Assembly: GCA_933228895.1 (NCBI GenBank)
Contig: OW121847.1
Coordinates: 87,833,656-87,897,655 of the forward strand
Source of the DNA: Platycnemis pennipes
Lineage: Eukaryota; Arthropoda; Insecta; Odonata; Platycnemididae
Length of the DNA stretch: 64,000 nucleotides
Reading direction: 5' to 3'
Made by a program: the position numbers and the translations under genes. The notes beneath the pieces were generated by a model. It was not told where the DNA came from and searched no databases. It saw nothing but the letters and a program-made list of their open reading frames with translations. Below, one piece after another: positions 35,526 through 46,807 of the stretch; position 1 is the first letter of the stretch; every line of letters begins with the position of its first letter.

Positions 35526-35999
35526 CTGCAATACAAAACGCCTTACTGTAAAGAGCATATTAAGACTAAATAAGTAAAGCGACCAAGGGAATGTAATAAT
35601 TCATCAGAACTTCCAAACATCGTAGGAAATAACTTTCCGATAAGAAAAAAGCCAAAGCGCAAGTCTATTTTCTCCCTAAGTTAACAAATTTTACAGTTCT
35701 CAGCAACATTAACAGTGGGAAAATAATGCTTTACCACCATTACAACTAATTCATTTCGTGATGAGGCATCATCATCAAGGAATGAATCAATTCAGGATTG
35801 CGTTAAATATTTGATGACCACAACATGTTTTCGCGCAGCCACTTCGCGATCATTCTCTCGAGTTCACTTTCAGGGGGAAAAGAGCGATGAAGAGTGTCTC
35901 TGTTTAAAAAACAAGCAAGAGAACATATTTGCAAAAGTTCCACCAATTTGTATTCATGATAAAAGAACTCCGCTTCGTTAACAGCTGCCTCCCTCGGCA

Positions 36000-36420
36000 A
36001 TAGGTACACTACATACGTTTACGTTCACCCACGCAATCGCGCGGGCATATATTCCCGCCACACACACAGACACACGCGCACACGAATGCTTGTTCATTTG
36101 AGTGCCACCATCCATTTCAGCACTGAACAACACAAACTCCCCTCCCGACTTGGCCTCGGTGGGGGTCTCTGTGAGTGAGAAACGCAGAGATAGAGAGAGC
36201 GAGAGAGAGATTGGGCATGCCAGAAACAGAACGAGGGGCGATTATTCGATTTTAACAGCAGTCGCCCGATGAACGGAGGCCCTTGAGCACGCTCCAACGT
36301 CATCCAGACGCGACGAGGAGGCCCTCTCAGCTCAACAGGTGCTGCCAACGTAAATATTTGAAAATAAACCGCGTCGAAATTGAGATCTGAACCGCAAACG
36401 TCTTTTAAGTGCTCGCGAAA
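36000..36420. other. GC/CpG-richer segment with CA and GA microsatellites
   Basis: Holds a (CA)n-like tract at 36,059-36,083 and a (GA)n tract at 36,185-36,210. A minus-strand frame of 84 codons (36,094-36,348) begins MAAPVELRGPPRR but has no recognisable domain. GA tracts with CpG-rich flanks can occur at arthropod promoters, so a promoter-like role is possible but unsupported by any gene here. Confidence 0.35.
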
Positions 36421-36970
36421 TTGATATTGATAAAGGTTCCGCTGCCTGGCCCCTTCAGGAGGATTGCCTCCTCTCCTGCACCGAAAGGAGAGTCATCCGC
36501 TTGTACCACATTGGCCGACGGCCAAAACAGAAGCATCCTCAATGGGACGAGCCAAGGTTACGGAGATAGATAAAAAAGAATAAGCGGATGATTTTGTACG
36601 TGCTCTCTGGGGAGGAAATTAATTCGAATAAAATTTTCTGCTCTGACGGCCGAATACGATACCTCTCCCTTTAGAGGATAACAGGAAAGCGGAAGGGAGT
36701 AGATGATAGCGAATATACAGAAAAAGGGTATCCACGATACGAATTACTAGCACACGATAGGAATTACTTTTCCCTCGGTGCTCTTTTTAATTTCGTCCAC
36801 TGAAGGCGCTTAGCTTGAAGAGGTAATTTTCAATTTTGAAGTACTTAAAGGGCACTTTCAATGACCTACTGCTGACTGAGGCTTAATAATGGCACCTCAT
36901 CACTGAGGCACCTGGGAGTGTAGAGCAAAATTAAATATTTTATACGAGCTCATATTAGTCGGCCCTGCGG

Positions 36971-37096
36971 TTAAACCAAAGTGACCATCAAAAACATCCT
37001 TGTTTCGATGGTTTAAACCAAAGTGACCATCAAAAACATCCTTGTTTCGATGGTTTAAACCAAAGTGACCATCAAAAACATCCTTGTTTCGATGGT
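36971..37096. repeat. Minisatellite, three 42-bp units
   Basis: Units start at 36,971, 37,013 and 37,055 and are almost identical, each beginning ttaaaccaaagtgaccatc. Because 42 is a multiple of three, the minus-strand frame 36,900-37,175 shows a repeated 14-residue unit (HRNKDVFDGHFGLN). I think that frame is a by-product of the repeat, since nothing else in it looks coding. The near identity of the units points to recent expansion. Confidence 0.85.
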
Positions 37097-37112
37097 CACT
37101 TTGGTTTTTTGT
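37057..37112. repeat. Hairpin at the end of the minisatellite
   Basis: aaaccaaagtgaccatc (within the last unit) is followed after about 17 nt by its exact reverse complement, gatggtcactttggttt. The array therefore ends in an inverted copy of the unit's first part, which may have driven the expansion through strand slippage. Confidence 0.75.
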
Positions 37113-37998
37113 GAATTTCGAGCGTCGATGGGGCATCAGTTCAACCAAGTGGTGTGAACTACGCGAGCGATTCATTCAAATTTTCCCATAAAATCGAAAA
37201 TAGTTTCTACTTCATTGGTTAACGTTCCAATCGTCGACAAGTATAACTAATAAATTATTAGATGATTTTTCAACTTCCCCAGATTTTAACTGTAACTACG
37301 GTGACTTATAATGAAATGTTATGCCTTTACTTTTAATACAATTGATAAATGGGAATATTACCCAAAATTTGGCACAATAAGCCATCAAAATAAAATTATA
37401 TACACAAATAATAATTAGGGTATTTCAAACTCTCTCTCTTGTCTCGCCTCTCGTCTGCTCAAATATGCATAAAATCATTAAATAAGAACTTTCCCGTACC
37501 CTCGTGTATAAAGGATCAGTTATTTATATACACTGATATCCGTCGTTCATAGAAAAACAATCGTACAATTCCTGAGAACTTATGCTCCTATTTTCTCAAT
37601 GGCTATCAAGTACTTCAAAAATCATAAGTCTCAAGTGGAAAATTACTTAAGTACACTTGGTTTTGCCGAGAAATAAAGGGAATTCTAACCTTAATGAAAA
37701 AATACGGGTGTCAACGTACGGTATCGAAGATGGAATATTATGCAGAAAATATTATACCAGGTAAATTTTTAAATGAACGGAGACCTTTCAACTAAAATTT
37801 AAACTTCTACACTGGCATCATATGCGTGCATAATTAATGCATCGATATTTTCCAGATATTTGAGCTATTTTCACTCTATTTACTTCTAAGAGGTTGCTTC
37901 CACAAGTTGCACCTTATTCATATAACATTATTTTATTCATATAAAATTATATACCTAAGAAATTTAAAAGAATAAGAAATGACAACTAATATATTACA
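37113..37998. other. No supported feature
   Basis: AT-rich DNA, no gene or repeat recognised. Confidence 0.4.
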
Positions 37999-38002
37999 CT
38001 GT

Positions 38003-38136
38003 GGGCCGGTTTTATAATGTCTAGTTAAACTGGACGTTAGAGTTAACCGACGCTTAAGCCGAAAATTCAGTTTTATAATCGGTCGTTAAGTCTAATCTGG
38101 AGGTCAAAGTGCTAGTTATCTTAACGACGGATTTCC
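38003..38136 (+). repeat. Left terminal inverted repeat of the 4.5 kb element
   Basis: Begins gggccggttttataatg and contains a second ttttataat word near 38,072, so sub-terminal repeats are present. It pairs with 42,359-42,499. Confidence 0.75.
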
Positions 38137-39003
38137 ATGGGTTAACTAGAAGATACTGACGGGACCCTTGCTACGGATGAAGATTTTGAAGACGGAGAAT
38201 TAAAAAAATACGGCATTGCAATTCTAATTCGAAGTAGTTTTGGTAATTTTGAGTGATGCAGAGTGTTTTGGAAGGTTTCGTCCTTCAAAAGCCAACGGTA
38301 AAAACGTAAATACGTTATTGGTGATTACCATCGATGGAATTAGATTTTAAACCAGCAGGTTTCTGAGCTTTCAAGGTGATTTAAGATAGACTGCAGTTAC
38401 GCTAAGATCCAGTGTTTACGTTATGTACCCTCTAATTTACGTTAAAATGTTTGATCATATTCTAGGCGTTCGGAGTTGAGCGGGATTTACCCCTTGAAAG
38501 TGTGAAGTTAGGCAACGTTTGGGATACATCCACTGCTGCTTCATTTTGTGCTCTTGTGCTGACGTTGTTGGGTTGTGATTTTCTTTCTGTTGTGGTATAC
38601 AGGTATTAGGTGATGTAATATAACGGAAGATAATGAGTTTTGAGTGAAGTATTCGGAATACAGGTGATAACGGAAGTATAGAAGATTAAATGGGCGTTTA
38701 TGCCGAAGAATACTAGTTCGTGCAAGCAATGAGAGCTATTCTAAACATTATTCGTCCCACACAAGGAAGTGAGTGGGTTAGGATTTAGTTGAGAATTCCT
38801 TTGTTTATACAAATATCAGCGATAGTTAGCGTTACAAAGACTGTATTAATTAATTGCATCGTTCATTTTTCCTGTGCTACTACTCAAGTTATACATAAGC
38901 GTTTATATAACGCCATCAACAAGGCACGTAAAAACTTTTTAAACCTAGGAACAATTAATTAATGATTATATTGTGTCAAACCTTACAATGAGTCCTGTTA
39001 GAT

Positions 39004-39609
39004 AACTATAATCACTTCAACATGAGATACAATATAATTACAACGTTTTGTGATGTAAAGTAATAGCAAGTTTACGACCTATGTGAACGTTATTTGGATT
39101 AGAATGACATTTAGGTACTTCGGACGTAGATGTTAGTTTTGCATGTTGTTCTATTTTAACCCAGTGATTCAATTGTACTAGGAGAAGTGAAATGTTATTG
39201 TTTTCGAATGAGTACCTAAATTTTAACCCAGAAAGTATGTGTGTCAGCTAAGTATATCGTTTTATGTATTTCCATTGATTTGTTATGTATTGAAACTCAT
39301 GAATTTGATGGTGGAAGACTACTATATTCACTTCCACATAAGATAGAATATAGGTAATTTCAAAGCTTTGTGATTCTAAATAATAACAAGGACCGATGTG
39401 ATGATTTTTTAGATTGCAATGGCATTTACTTTAGATGCCGAGGTTAATTTCGTATGTTGTTCTGTAGAGTCCTGTGTTTCAATTGCTCTAGGTGCTGTGA
39501 AATTTTAGTGTGTTTGAATATTTAACTAATTTTTATCACAGAGTGATACCACTATATAGTTAGATGTATTGTCAATGAGTTATTATGTATTGAAACTCAT
39601 GAATTTGAT
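39004..39609 (+). repeat. 300-bp tandem duplication inside the 4.5 kb element
   Basis: The two units end in the same 27 bp (39,283-39,309 and 39,583-39,609, containing ttatgtattgaaactcatg), exactly 300 bp apart. Other shared words in order are tttgtgat, tagcaag / taacaag, gatgtga-like, tgttgttct and ttcaattg. Divergence is roughly a quarter, so the duplication is old. Confidence 0.7.
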
Positions 39610-42358
39610 AAATTCATTGTGATTAAAAATGAGTATATATGGCATGACATTTTGTTCACATTTTTCATGCATTATAGCAAGCCCCCCAGGATTTGTTTCT
39701 CAAGTTTACCTCTAGTGTTATTACCATACTTTTCTATTGCCTTGATAAAAGTTTATTTAGCTATGAATAAGCATAGACAGAGAGTATATAATGTGGAATA
39801 AATTTGTGATAGATCATTATCTGTACCTTTCATATTTTAACCTGCAATAAGCTCTTTGAGAAATAGATGCATTTCTCCTTCCAAGGATTATGAATGATTA
39901 AGGCTAATGAATGATCTAATGTGTTTTACAAAGACAACCTTGTATTGATAGTAGGGTGAATATTTACTATACAGTGGAATAGTACATCTATTCTTTTGCA
40001 GTCAGGAATTTAGAAAACTTGTCATGTATGTAGGGCATGGAATATAATTCCTAATGATGTTTTTAGGCATATTTGAACAAAAACCTTTACCTGCCTTTAA
40101 TTAAAGGTATGTAGGTAAATTACAGTTAGAAGTTATTGAATGAGCATATATTAGGCATAAACACTACTGCCAAGTTCTACTTTCAACTAATTAATCAGAA
40201 CATTTTAAGACAATGCAAGGAATTAAGTGAGATTCTCATTAAAAGTATTTCCTTAAAGAAGAAGATAATCTATCTTAGATTTAAAGAATTGCCAATTATG
40301 TCTGATTCACCTCTCAGGAGTCAATGAAAAGAGAGGGTTGAGATTCAGAATAGACTATTTTGCTTGAATCTGCTGCATTTCTTCAATGTGTATGGGTCTT
40401 GTCAAAGCAAGATGGTCAAGTTCCACTGAAGTCTTCATTCATGTTACTGTGTATTAACACCAATCAAGCTGATACCTATCAATTATACTTATTGTCTAGT
40501 GCCATATTTTATTCCAGTCAAACATAAGTGTTGCTCTTCACAATATTTCCATGATGTCTCATAAGTGAGGTAATTTGATTAAGAGGCAATCATCTATTTG
40601 GTTTGTCAGCGCTGGTATTTTACATTTTTTATTTATCGTGATTATAACTTGGTCACATAAGCAAACTTCTATAAATGAAATGCCTAAACTGTGTGAAAAC
40701 AATAACCTTAAAAGTAATATAAATAGCTCAGACACTTCATATTTGGAAGTCATAATACCAGCCAACTACTGAAGCTAAGGAATACCTCCTTGTGACAAAT
40801 TTCCATGATAATATATTATCTTAACTATATTTCATGGAAACCCTGACAAATGATCACGTCATTTTACTATGTCAGAAAATTCCCTCAATTTACTTTATAA
40901 TTAGACAGTTGACACCAAATGTATCAACTGAATTTCTTAAATTTTTATTGTGGCATAATGCATTCCATTCTCTCATATTCCTTAATCTTTGGGGGAAATC
41001 AGGACTATCTAGAAAATTATTTTCCTGGTAAAAGTGCAATATTAGGTGTTTATTTTCATATCCCTGGCAAAATATGATTGGTAGATTAGACCTATATATA
41101 GATTATAATCTTCATCGTGGCACAAGGTGGTTACTAACAGTGTTTACATTTCATGTTTTGTCAATTTTAGTAAAAGAAGCCAAACACTCATGGTAAAAAA
41201 TGAGTGTCACAACACAAGAAAGCTGCCAAAATGCATTTTTAAACTCACTTTTTTGTACCTAGAAGGTAAATGGTGTTTCAATCGCAATGATGAGCAATAT
41301 CAGCTTCATTATACCAATGTAATAGCCTCCACAAGTGCTTTAAAGTCAAAGGTCCAAATATTATTAAATAAGGCACACACTGTGGATGAATTTTTCTCGA
41401 ATGAGTAGTAATTAAACCTTGATTATTAACAATTTATTTGTTGTGAGTTAATCTATTTGTAATGAGGATTTATCTATACAGATTTTTATACTTTACTTCC
41501 CTCTTTCTAATACCCCTATTTACTTGATTCATGTCATACACAATGACCATACAAAACCAATAAATTTACATGATATATGGAGAATTAGGCTCTTATAACT
41601 CCCTAGAGTGAACAGATACCTATATTTCTTAAAATAAATCATTCCAATTGGTGAGAGGATCAGCTATTGTAGGAGATTAAAATCATGGTAAAGATTCTAT
41701 ATTCATATAGCTTTTCATGGGAGGCCACTGGCAGAAATCATTGCACTATTGTTAATAGGTAAGTTTTTATGTAATGATATAATTGTACAGGCAAAGGTAA
41801 GACATCTAGATGAAATTACTGGGTCAGACTCATTGGCTACGATGCTAAGAATTCTGGAGTGCAATGTTACATCTAATGAATTAGAAATTGGTAATATAGT
41901 GCTCTTTCACACTTGCCTTTGATTACTCCACTGAAAAAAAGACCTTTACCATAGGCAAAACTTGTATAATAAACCCTCTACATGAAAAACAATTTTTCCA
42001 TATTCTAAATTAATGTAATTCCTATCAATTATATTGCTGATATTTTTACCACTGTTAGGAAGACAGCAAGAAATTCGAGAAAAAAGAGGAAATGAATTGG
42101 GTGAGAATCATAATGTCTGAACTTTCTTGGCCATTTTCACTCTGTGAGGAAATTTAAAGTAATTGTCCAAGGAAATGATAAATAAAGACACTGACTAATG
42201 AGATATATGTGGTAGAAATACGGTGAATTGGTGATAATTAAATTTTGTGTCGTAAGTTTACAACTTGAAAATGCTTTCATCGCGGCAATTTTTTTATCGT
42301 TTTTCATTTGTTATGGCCAGTTCTGACGTATTCACGGTATGAGAATTGTCCTAAGTAC

Positions 42359-42499
42359 ACAAATCCGTCTCTAGGGTTCTAGTCAACTAACCGGAGGTCT
42401 GTTTATCTTTATAAAACCCATCCTCAGGTTAAACTTCACCTCAACTTAACGTCCACGTTAACTAACTAGAAGTTTAACCAGACATTATAAAACCGGCCC
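42359..42499 (-). repeat. Right terminal inverted repeat of the 4.5 kb element
   Basis: On the minus strand it reads gggccggttttataatgtct and then a gttaa-rich segment, as at the left end. Confidence 0.75.
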
Positions 42500-42503
42500 T
42501 GTG

Positions 42504-45500
42504 AAAAGACAAAAATTCATATGCATAATTTTCAGTTTTAAGGAAACGCCTACTATTGAAACAGAAAACGCTGCTCTGCTGGATTAACAAGAGCATTACC
42601 TATTTTTTGGACCATTGGGGAAAGAATTTGCTTCTAGAACTACATACTGGGATGTACCCCGATTAAAATCCAATTTACGCCATAAATGGCCAACTTTCTC
42701 ACCGATAAGTATTTAGTTGCAGCCAACTGAGAGAGACAGTAACCACACAAATGCATATAATAAGAGATTTATCAAGCAAAAAAGTATATAATGGAATGTA
42801 TGTACAAATATAGTAGTTACGTAATATAAAAATACTTGACTTTAAATTTATTGTGGGTCTATCAGTCCATTCATTTTTCCATTTTATCGTCCAGTCAGTG
42901 AATGCACAGAGCATAGACTTGGTCTATCCCCGTGATTTTTAACGCTAAATATTCATTCCTTACTTCAGCAGGCTAAAAGCATATTTTTGCAAATGTGTCA
43001 ACGTACGGTACCCACAACTCCCAAATGGAACGAAATAGCATTACCTTTAATCATAATAGCATACTGCCGACACAAAAATGAATTTCAGCTTGTTAAATTT
43101 CCCATCTCATTCTCCCCATTTCGACTTCTACATCGTGCACTACCCTGAAAACTCACATTTTACTAATTACATGAAGACATCGTCTCTGTTCCTAAGAACA
43201 TCTCAACAACTCAGAATTACCTCTTCCTTAGAACTGGCTCTTTGCAAAGAAATCGCATTATTTCTGATTTAAATTTCTTCCACAGGGAGCATTAATATTC
43301 ATTGCGGGCCCAGAAAATTCCACCGTAATTTCTTCCATTGTGTCCCTCCTCCCTGACACCAGGAACGCAATTTATTTCCATCGATACGTACAAGTGTGAC
43401 CTTTATGTCCTCTACGTAACGTATTCCACATTCTCATATTTCTCTCAAAGAAAGAGCTCCATAACCTCCATTCCTATTTCTTAGATACTCCATCCCAATG
43501 ATACCCCATCAACAATGAAACCATCGCCACCTCAGTAGTCTACTATCTCTCACTCTCAAATGGTTCTAGTTGAAGCTTATTTTACACGATACACACACAA
43601 GGTCTAGAATGGTAACTACTAATTGATACCGAGTACAGAATCGGAACCATCCTACAAGGTTTCGCGCGATCATTGGTCTTTTTGCTTGTGGTGAAGCGGT
43701 ATATGCTGCATACTAATTAAATGAAGATCGCACAGTGACTGTACACGCTAATTTAATTAGTAGGCCGTTACTAGATCATACTCTGAGCCCGTAGCAAACT
43801 AGTACCGCATTAATTAATTCAATAAAATAGTTTAGTGAGTATGACAGTGTAATTTATTCAATTTAATTTTCATTAATGTAATATATTATTTACTTTTTTT
43901 GTCATAAACAATCTTTATTCGTTATGCCACTCGCCTATCTGTTGTTGATCACATAAATACTGACTCACAACACAAATAAATATAAACAATATAATAAATT
44001 ACCCTCCTATTCGTTAACAATATCACATTTACTTTCACTTTCTTCAGGCTCAAATTTACAGGCCATAAATCACTTCACCAATGATTACGAGCCACTTCAC
44101 TTTTCACTCTTCACATACAAAACAACAAGTACCCTCTTAAAATTATGTACCTACAAAAGTAGCGGGGAGTGGATCGCTTTATCCCTCTAGTTTTATATTG
44201 AGTTCCTGGCTGATTTCCTCCGATATGCGATCCCCGCCTCCTTCGTGTACCCTGGCTTCTCCGTCTTGGCTGATGACTCGCTCTCCGTCCCTCTTTATAT
44301 AGTAAAAACTCCCTCATTGTTTACGCTCGGCCATAAATTAGTTTCCCTGCGTAACATGCCGCGAGTTCAACAATAGCCACGGATACAATTTCTATTATTG
44401 GGATTGCATCTCCCGAATGCCCCGAATCACCATGCTCATTGCTAAATTAGCCATTGTCGAGGCCGACGCCATATTTCCCTATGACTCTGTATAAATTTTC
44501 TAGACAAAACCCAACATGGCGGCTCCCCAAATCCCAAGCATGACATGGCTAAAATTGACCCGTTACAACAGCTATCATGATTTTTTTTCCAGCAATTTAC
44601 TTCTGTATAACACGATACCGGAAAACGTCCATACTAGCCTCTACCCTTGACATTGTACAGGATCAAGTCTCGTGTGAAACGTGCTTAATGGAACCAACCA
44701 TCAACTGAATTCTATTTAATTATTTAAACCAAACCCACGCCGTGAGCAGAAATTCTATGCAGAGTCCAAATAGATTGCTTCTGGATTTAATTAAATAAAC
44801 GAATTCACCCCCTTTCAAAATATTCAGAGGAGGGGGCATAAAGCAACGAACTGTGCAGGAAGAGGAGCAAGACGATAATAGAGACCTGATGAAGCAGTTC
44901 ACCCCACGTATGAATGAGAATTCGAAAGCCGAGGAACTCAAGCTCTATTCAGGTGACTGATAATTTACGCAGTCTGAAATCTCTAGGCACAAAACCCTCT
45001 GTCATGCGCGTATAATGAAGACTTCACGTCGCCAACGGCACCTTTTCACCTGTGCATTGCCACTGGAGATTTGACTAATGCATAGCAGACGAAATTACTA
45101 TTCTCGAGTAAGTGTACCAACACTTGTTGCAACCCGGAGGACCGTTCGGTCAAAATTAACGCTCCGGTCCCTCGACGAAAAATTGCGTTCAATCATTAAG
45201 ATATTCAACTGTCACAAACTCAAGAACTACGATGAATTATGCGGCACTGAATGGCTTCTGAGGAAAGTATGGAAATTGTTCCAATTTTGTGCCGCCATGA
45301 ACACAAATTTTACTTTCACACAATAATGGAATCGACGACAGGAATAGGAATGATTTGCGTCAATGACCGCTCAATATTGAAAATATTCAATTGACATTTC
45401 CTTTCAGAGATCACCTCCACTAAACTGAAAACGGATCGCTAAATTTATCCCCTCGGGTGAGAAATGCCAACTGAGTCGATAACCTCTCCCATAAATACCC

Positions 45501-45540
45501 CAGCAAAGGAAATTTCAAATCATTCAAGATCACTGTGTGG
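42504..45540. other. No supported gene
   Basis: AT-rich. A small inverted repeat (actaattaaat near 43,711 facing atttaattagt near 43,752) was seen. Short frames carry no recognisable motif. Confidence 0.4.
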
Positions 45541-45545
45541 TATTA

Positions 45546-45779
45546 TGGCCGCTTTACACGATACAATTTTTTTTACAATTTCTTGTTCAAACGCTTGTAT
45601 GAACTGAAATAAATTGTACGTTTGTCTGAATGGAATTAGAACAGGTTCAATTTCCCGTTCAGTCACTCAGACAATCGCACAAGCGTTCGTACAATTTTCC
45701 GCTTTACACGATACAATTTTCTCATACAAGCGTTTGTACAATAAATTATGGAAAAAAATTGTATCATGTAAAGCGGCCT
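45546..45779. mobile_element. MITE, 234 bp, with TTA target duplication
   Basis: Both ends read ggccgctttac(a/t)-(c/t)gatacaattttt on opposite strands. Inside there is a second, inner copy of the end (ccgctttacacgatacaatt near 45,700) and words such as caaacgcttgta, so the element is a nested palindrome. TTA lies on each side (45,543-45,545 and 45,780-45,782), the target preference of PIF/Harbinger MITEs. It is related to the copy at 47,119-47,333, inserted in the opposite internal order. Open frames of 62-71 codons run through it and are not genes. Confidence 0.85.
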
Positions 45780-45782
45780 TTA

Positions 45783-46614
45783 CGGTGGTTGGTATCCATG
45801 GATTCAACTTTGAGATAGATGCCTTTTAAAGCATAAATAAAGCGGAAATAATATACAAATTGCAGAAATAGTTAGGCCAATGGTGTGGCATGCGGGCAAA
45901 AAAATGCTAATTAAAAAACACAAATCCCAACTTATTTTTTTCTTTGAGAAAACCACTTCTCTCAGACTAACCACACACACTTTTATTGAAGCGAGAGGTA
46001 ATTACTCCGTTAAATACAAAAGAGCGAGTATTAGGAGTACCATTTAAGTGTTTAATTTTTTGGCTACGCTTTGGAACGCATGGGAATGATAAAGACCTAT
46101 TCTCCCACCACACATGTATGCATAAGTTAAGCACGAGCCCATGAGTGTGTGGCATAGGAAATTGTTCCGGATTCCGCAAACATTTTTTCGAATAAGGTAA
46201 TATGAATGCTCACCAAAATAAAATCGTCAATAATAAAAGAGACATATTTCCTCAACGGACTGAAGAGATCCTCAACGGCAGTCTAAAATTTGAATAATTT
46301 ATGCCCCGACTTGCCCATTCGAAAAGTTTTCAACCCGCCAGTCTTTTTGACGTGAAGCAAAATGGACGGCTCCACAATACGAGAATAATGATACTGGAAT
46401 TGCAGGGGAGGAGGGGAGCGAGGGAGACGGGTATATTGAAGAGGAAGGGGAAATTTTGGAGGATGATAAGAGAGAGGCAGCGGAGAGGGTGGCTTAGGCG
46501 TGAGGGCGTATTGTAATAGAGGATACGAATTCCGGCTTTTCCATTTTATACTTTTGTCACGCCTGTTACCACTGCCTTTATTGCTATTTCTAAGATACTT
46601 CACTTATATATTTT
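45783..46614. other. No supported gene
   Basis: Short frames only. A proline-rich minus-strand frame at 46,283-46,603 might be 3' flanking sequence of the Penelope-like element but has no domain. Confidence 0.35.
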
Positions 46615-46655
46615 CTTACATTCCCCCTCCCTTCCAAGGGGAGGGGGAATGTAAG
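46615..46655. repeat. GC-rich hairpin
   Basis: cttacattccccctccc (46,615-46,631) pairs perfectly with 46,639-46,655, leaving a 7-nt loop. It is followed by G-rich sequence, including an 11-G run near 46,721, that might be the 3' non-coding part of the Penelope-like element on the minus strand. Confidence 0.7.
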
Positions 46656-46807
46656 GGGAAGGGTTTGAGGACTTGTGTTTGGAAGGTTAGTCATTGGGTG
46701 TGTAGGCAATTTGCTGAGGTTGGGGGGGGGGGAGGTTTAAGGGGTTGGGTTAGTCATTAGGCGTTGGTATGGGACATTCACTGTGGGTGGGGAGGCTAGT
46801 CATAGAC

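Larger units (their letters stand above)
38003..42499. mobile_element. 4.5 kb terminal-inverted-repeat element
   Basis: The left end reads gggccggttttataatgtct. The right end read on the minus strand is the same for its first 20 bases (gggccggttttataatgtct). Similarity continues for about 140 bp to a shared gacggattt word (left near 38,127, right near 42,360). The flanks allow either a 3-bp duplication TGT (38,000-38,002 and 42,500-42,502) or a 5-bp duplication CTGTG if the element is taken one base shorter at each end. The interior has only short frames (largest 93 codons, 41,127-41,408) and no recognisable transposase. It also contains a 300-bp tandem duplication. It is a decayed or non-autonomous DNA transposon. 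The end sequence and 3-bp duplication would suit PIF/Harbinger-like elements, but this is inference. Confidence 0.8.

Noticed and set aside
36900..37175. Repeat-containing protein with 14-residue units
   Set aside because: The open frame is explained by a 42-bp period. Outside the repeat the peptide has no coding signature.
46660..46800. Telomere repeat tract near the Penelope-like element
   Set aside because: G-rich words such as gggttgggttag are present but there is no regular TTAGG or similar tandem array.
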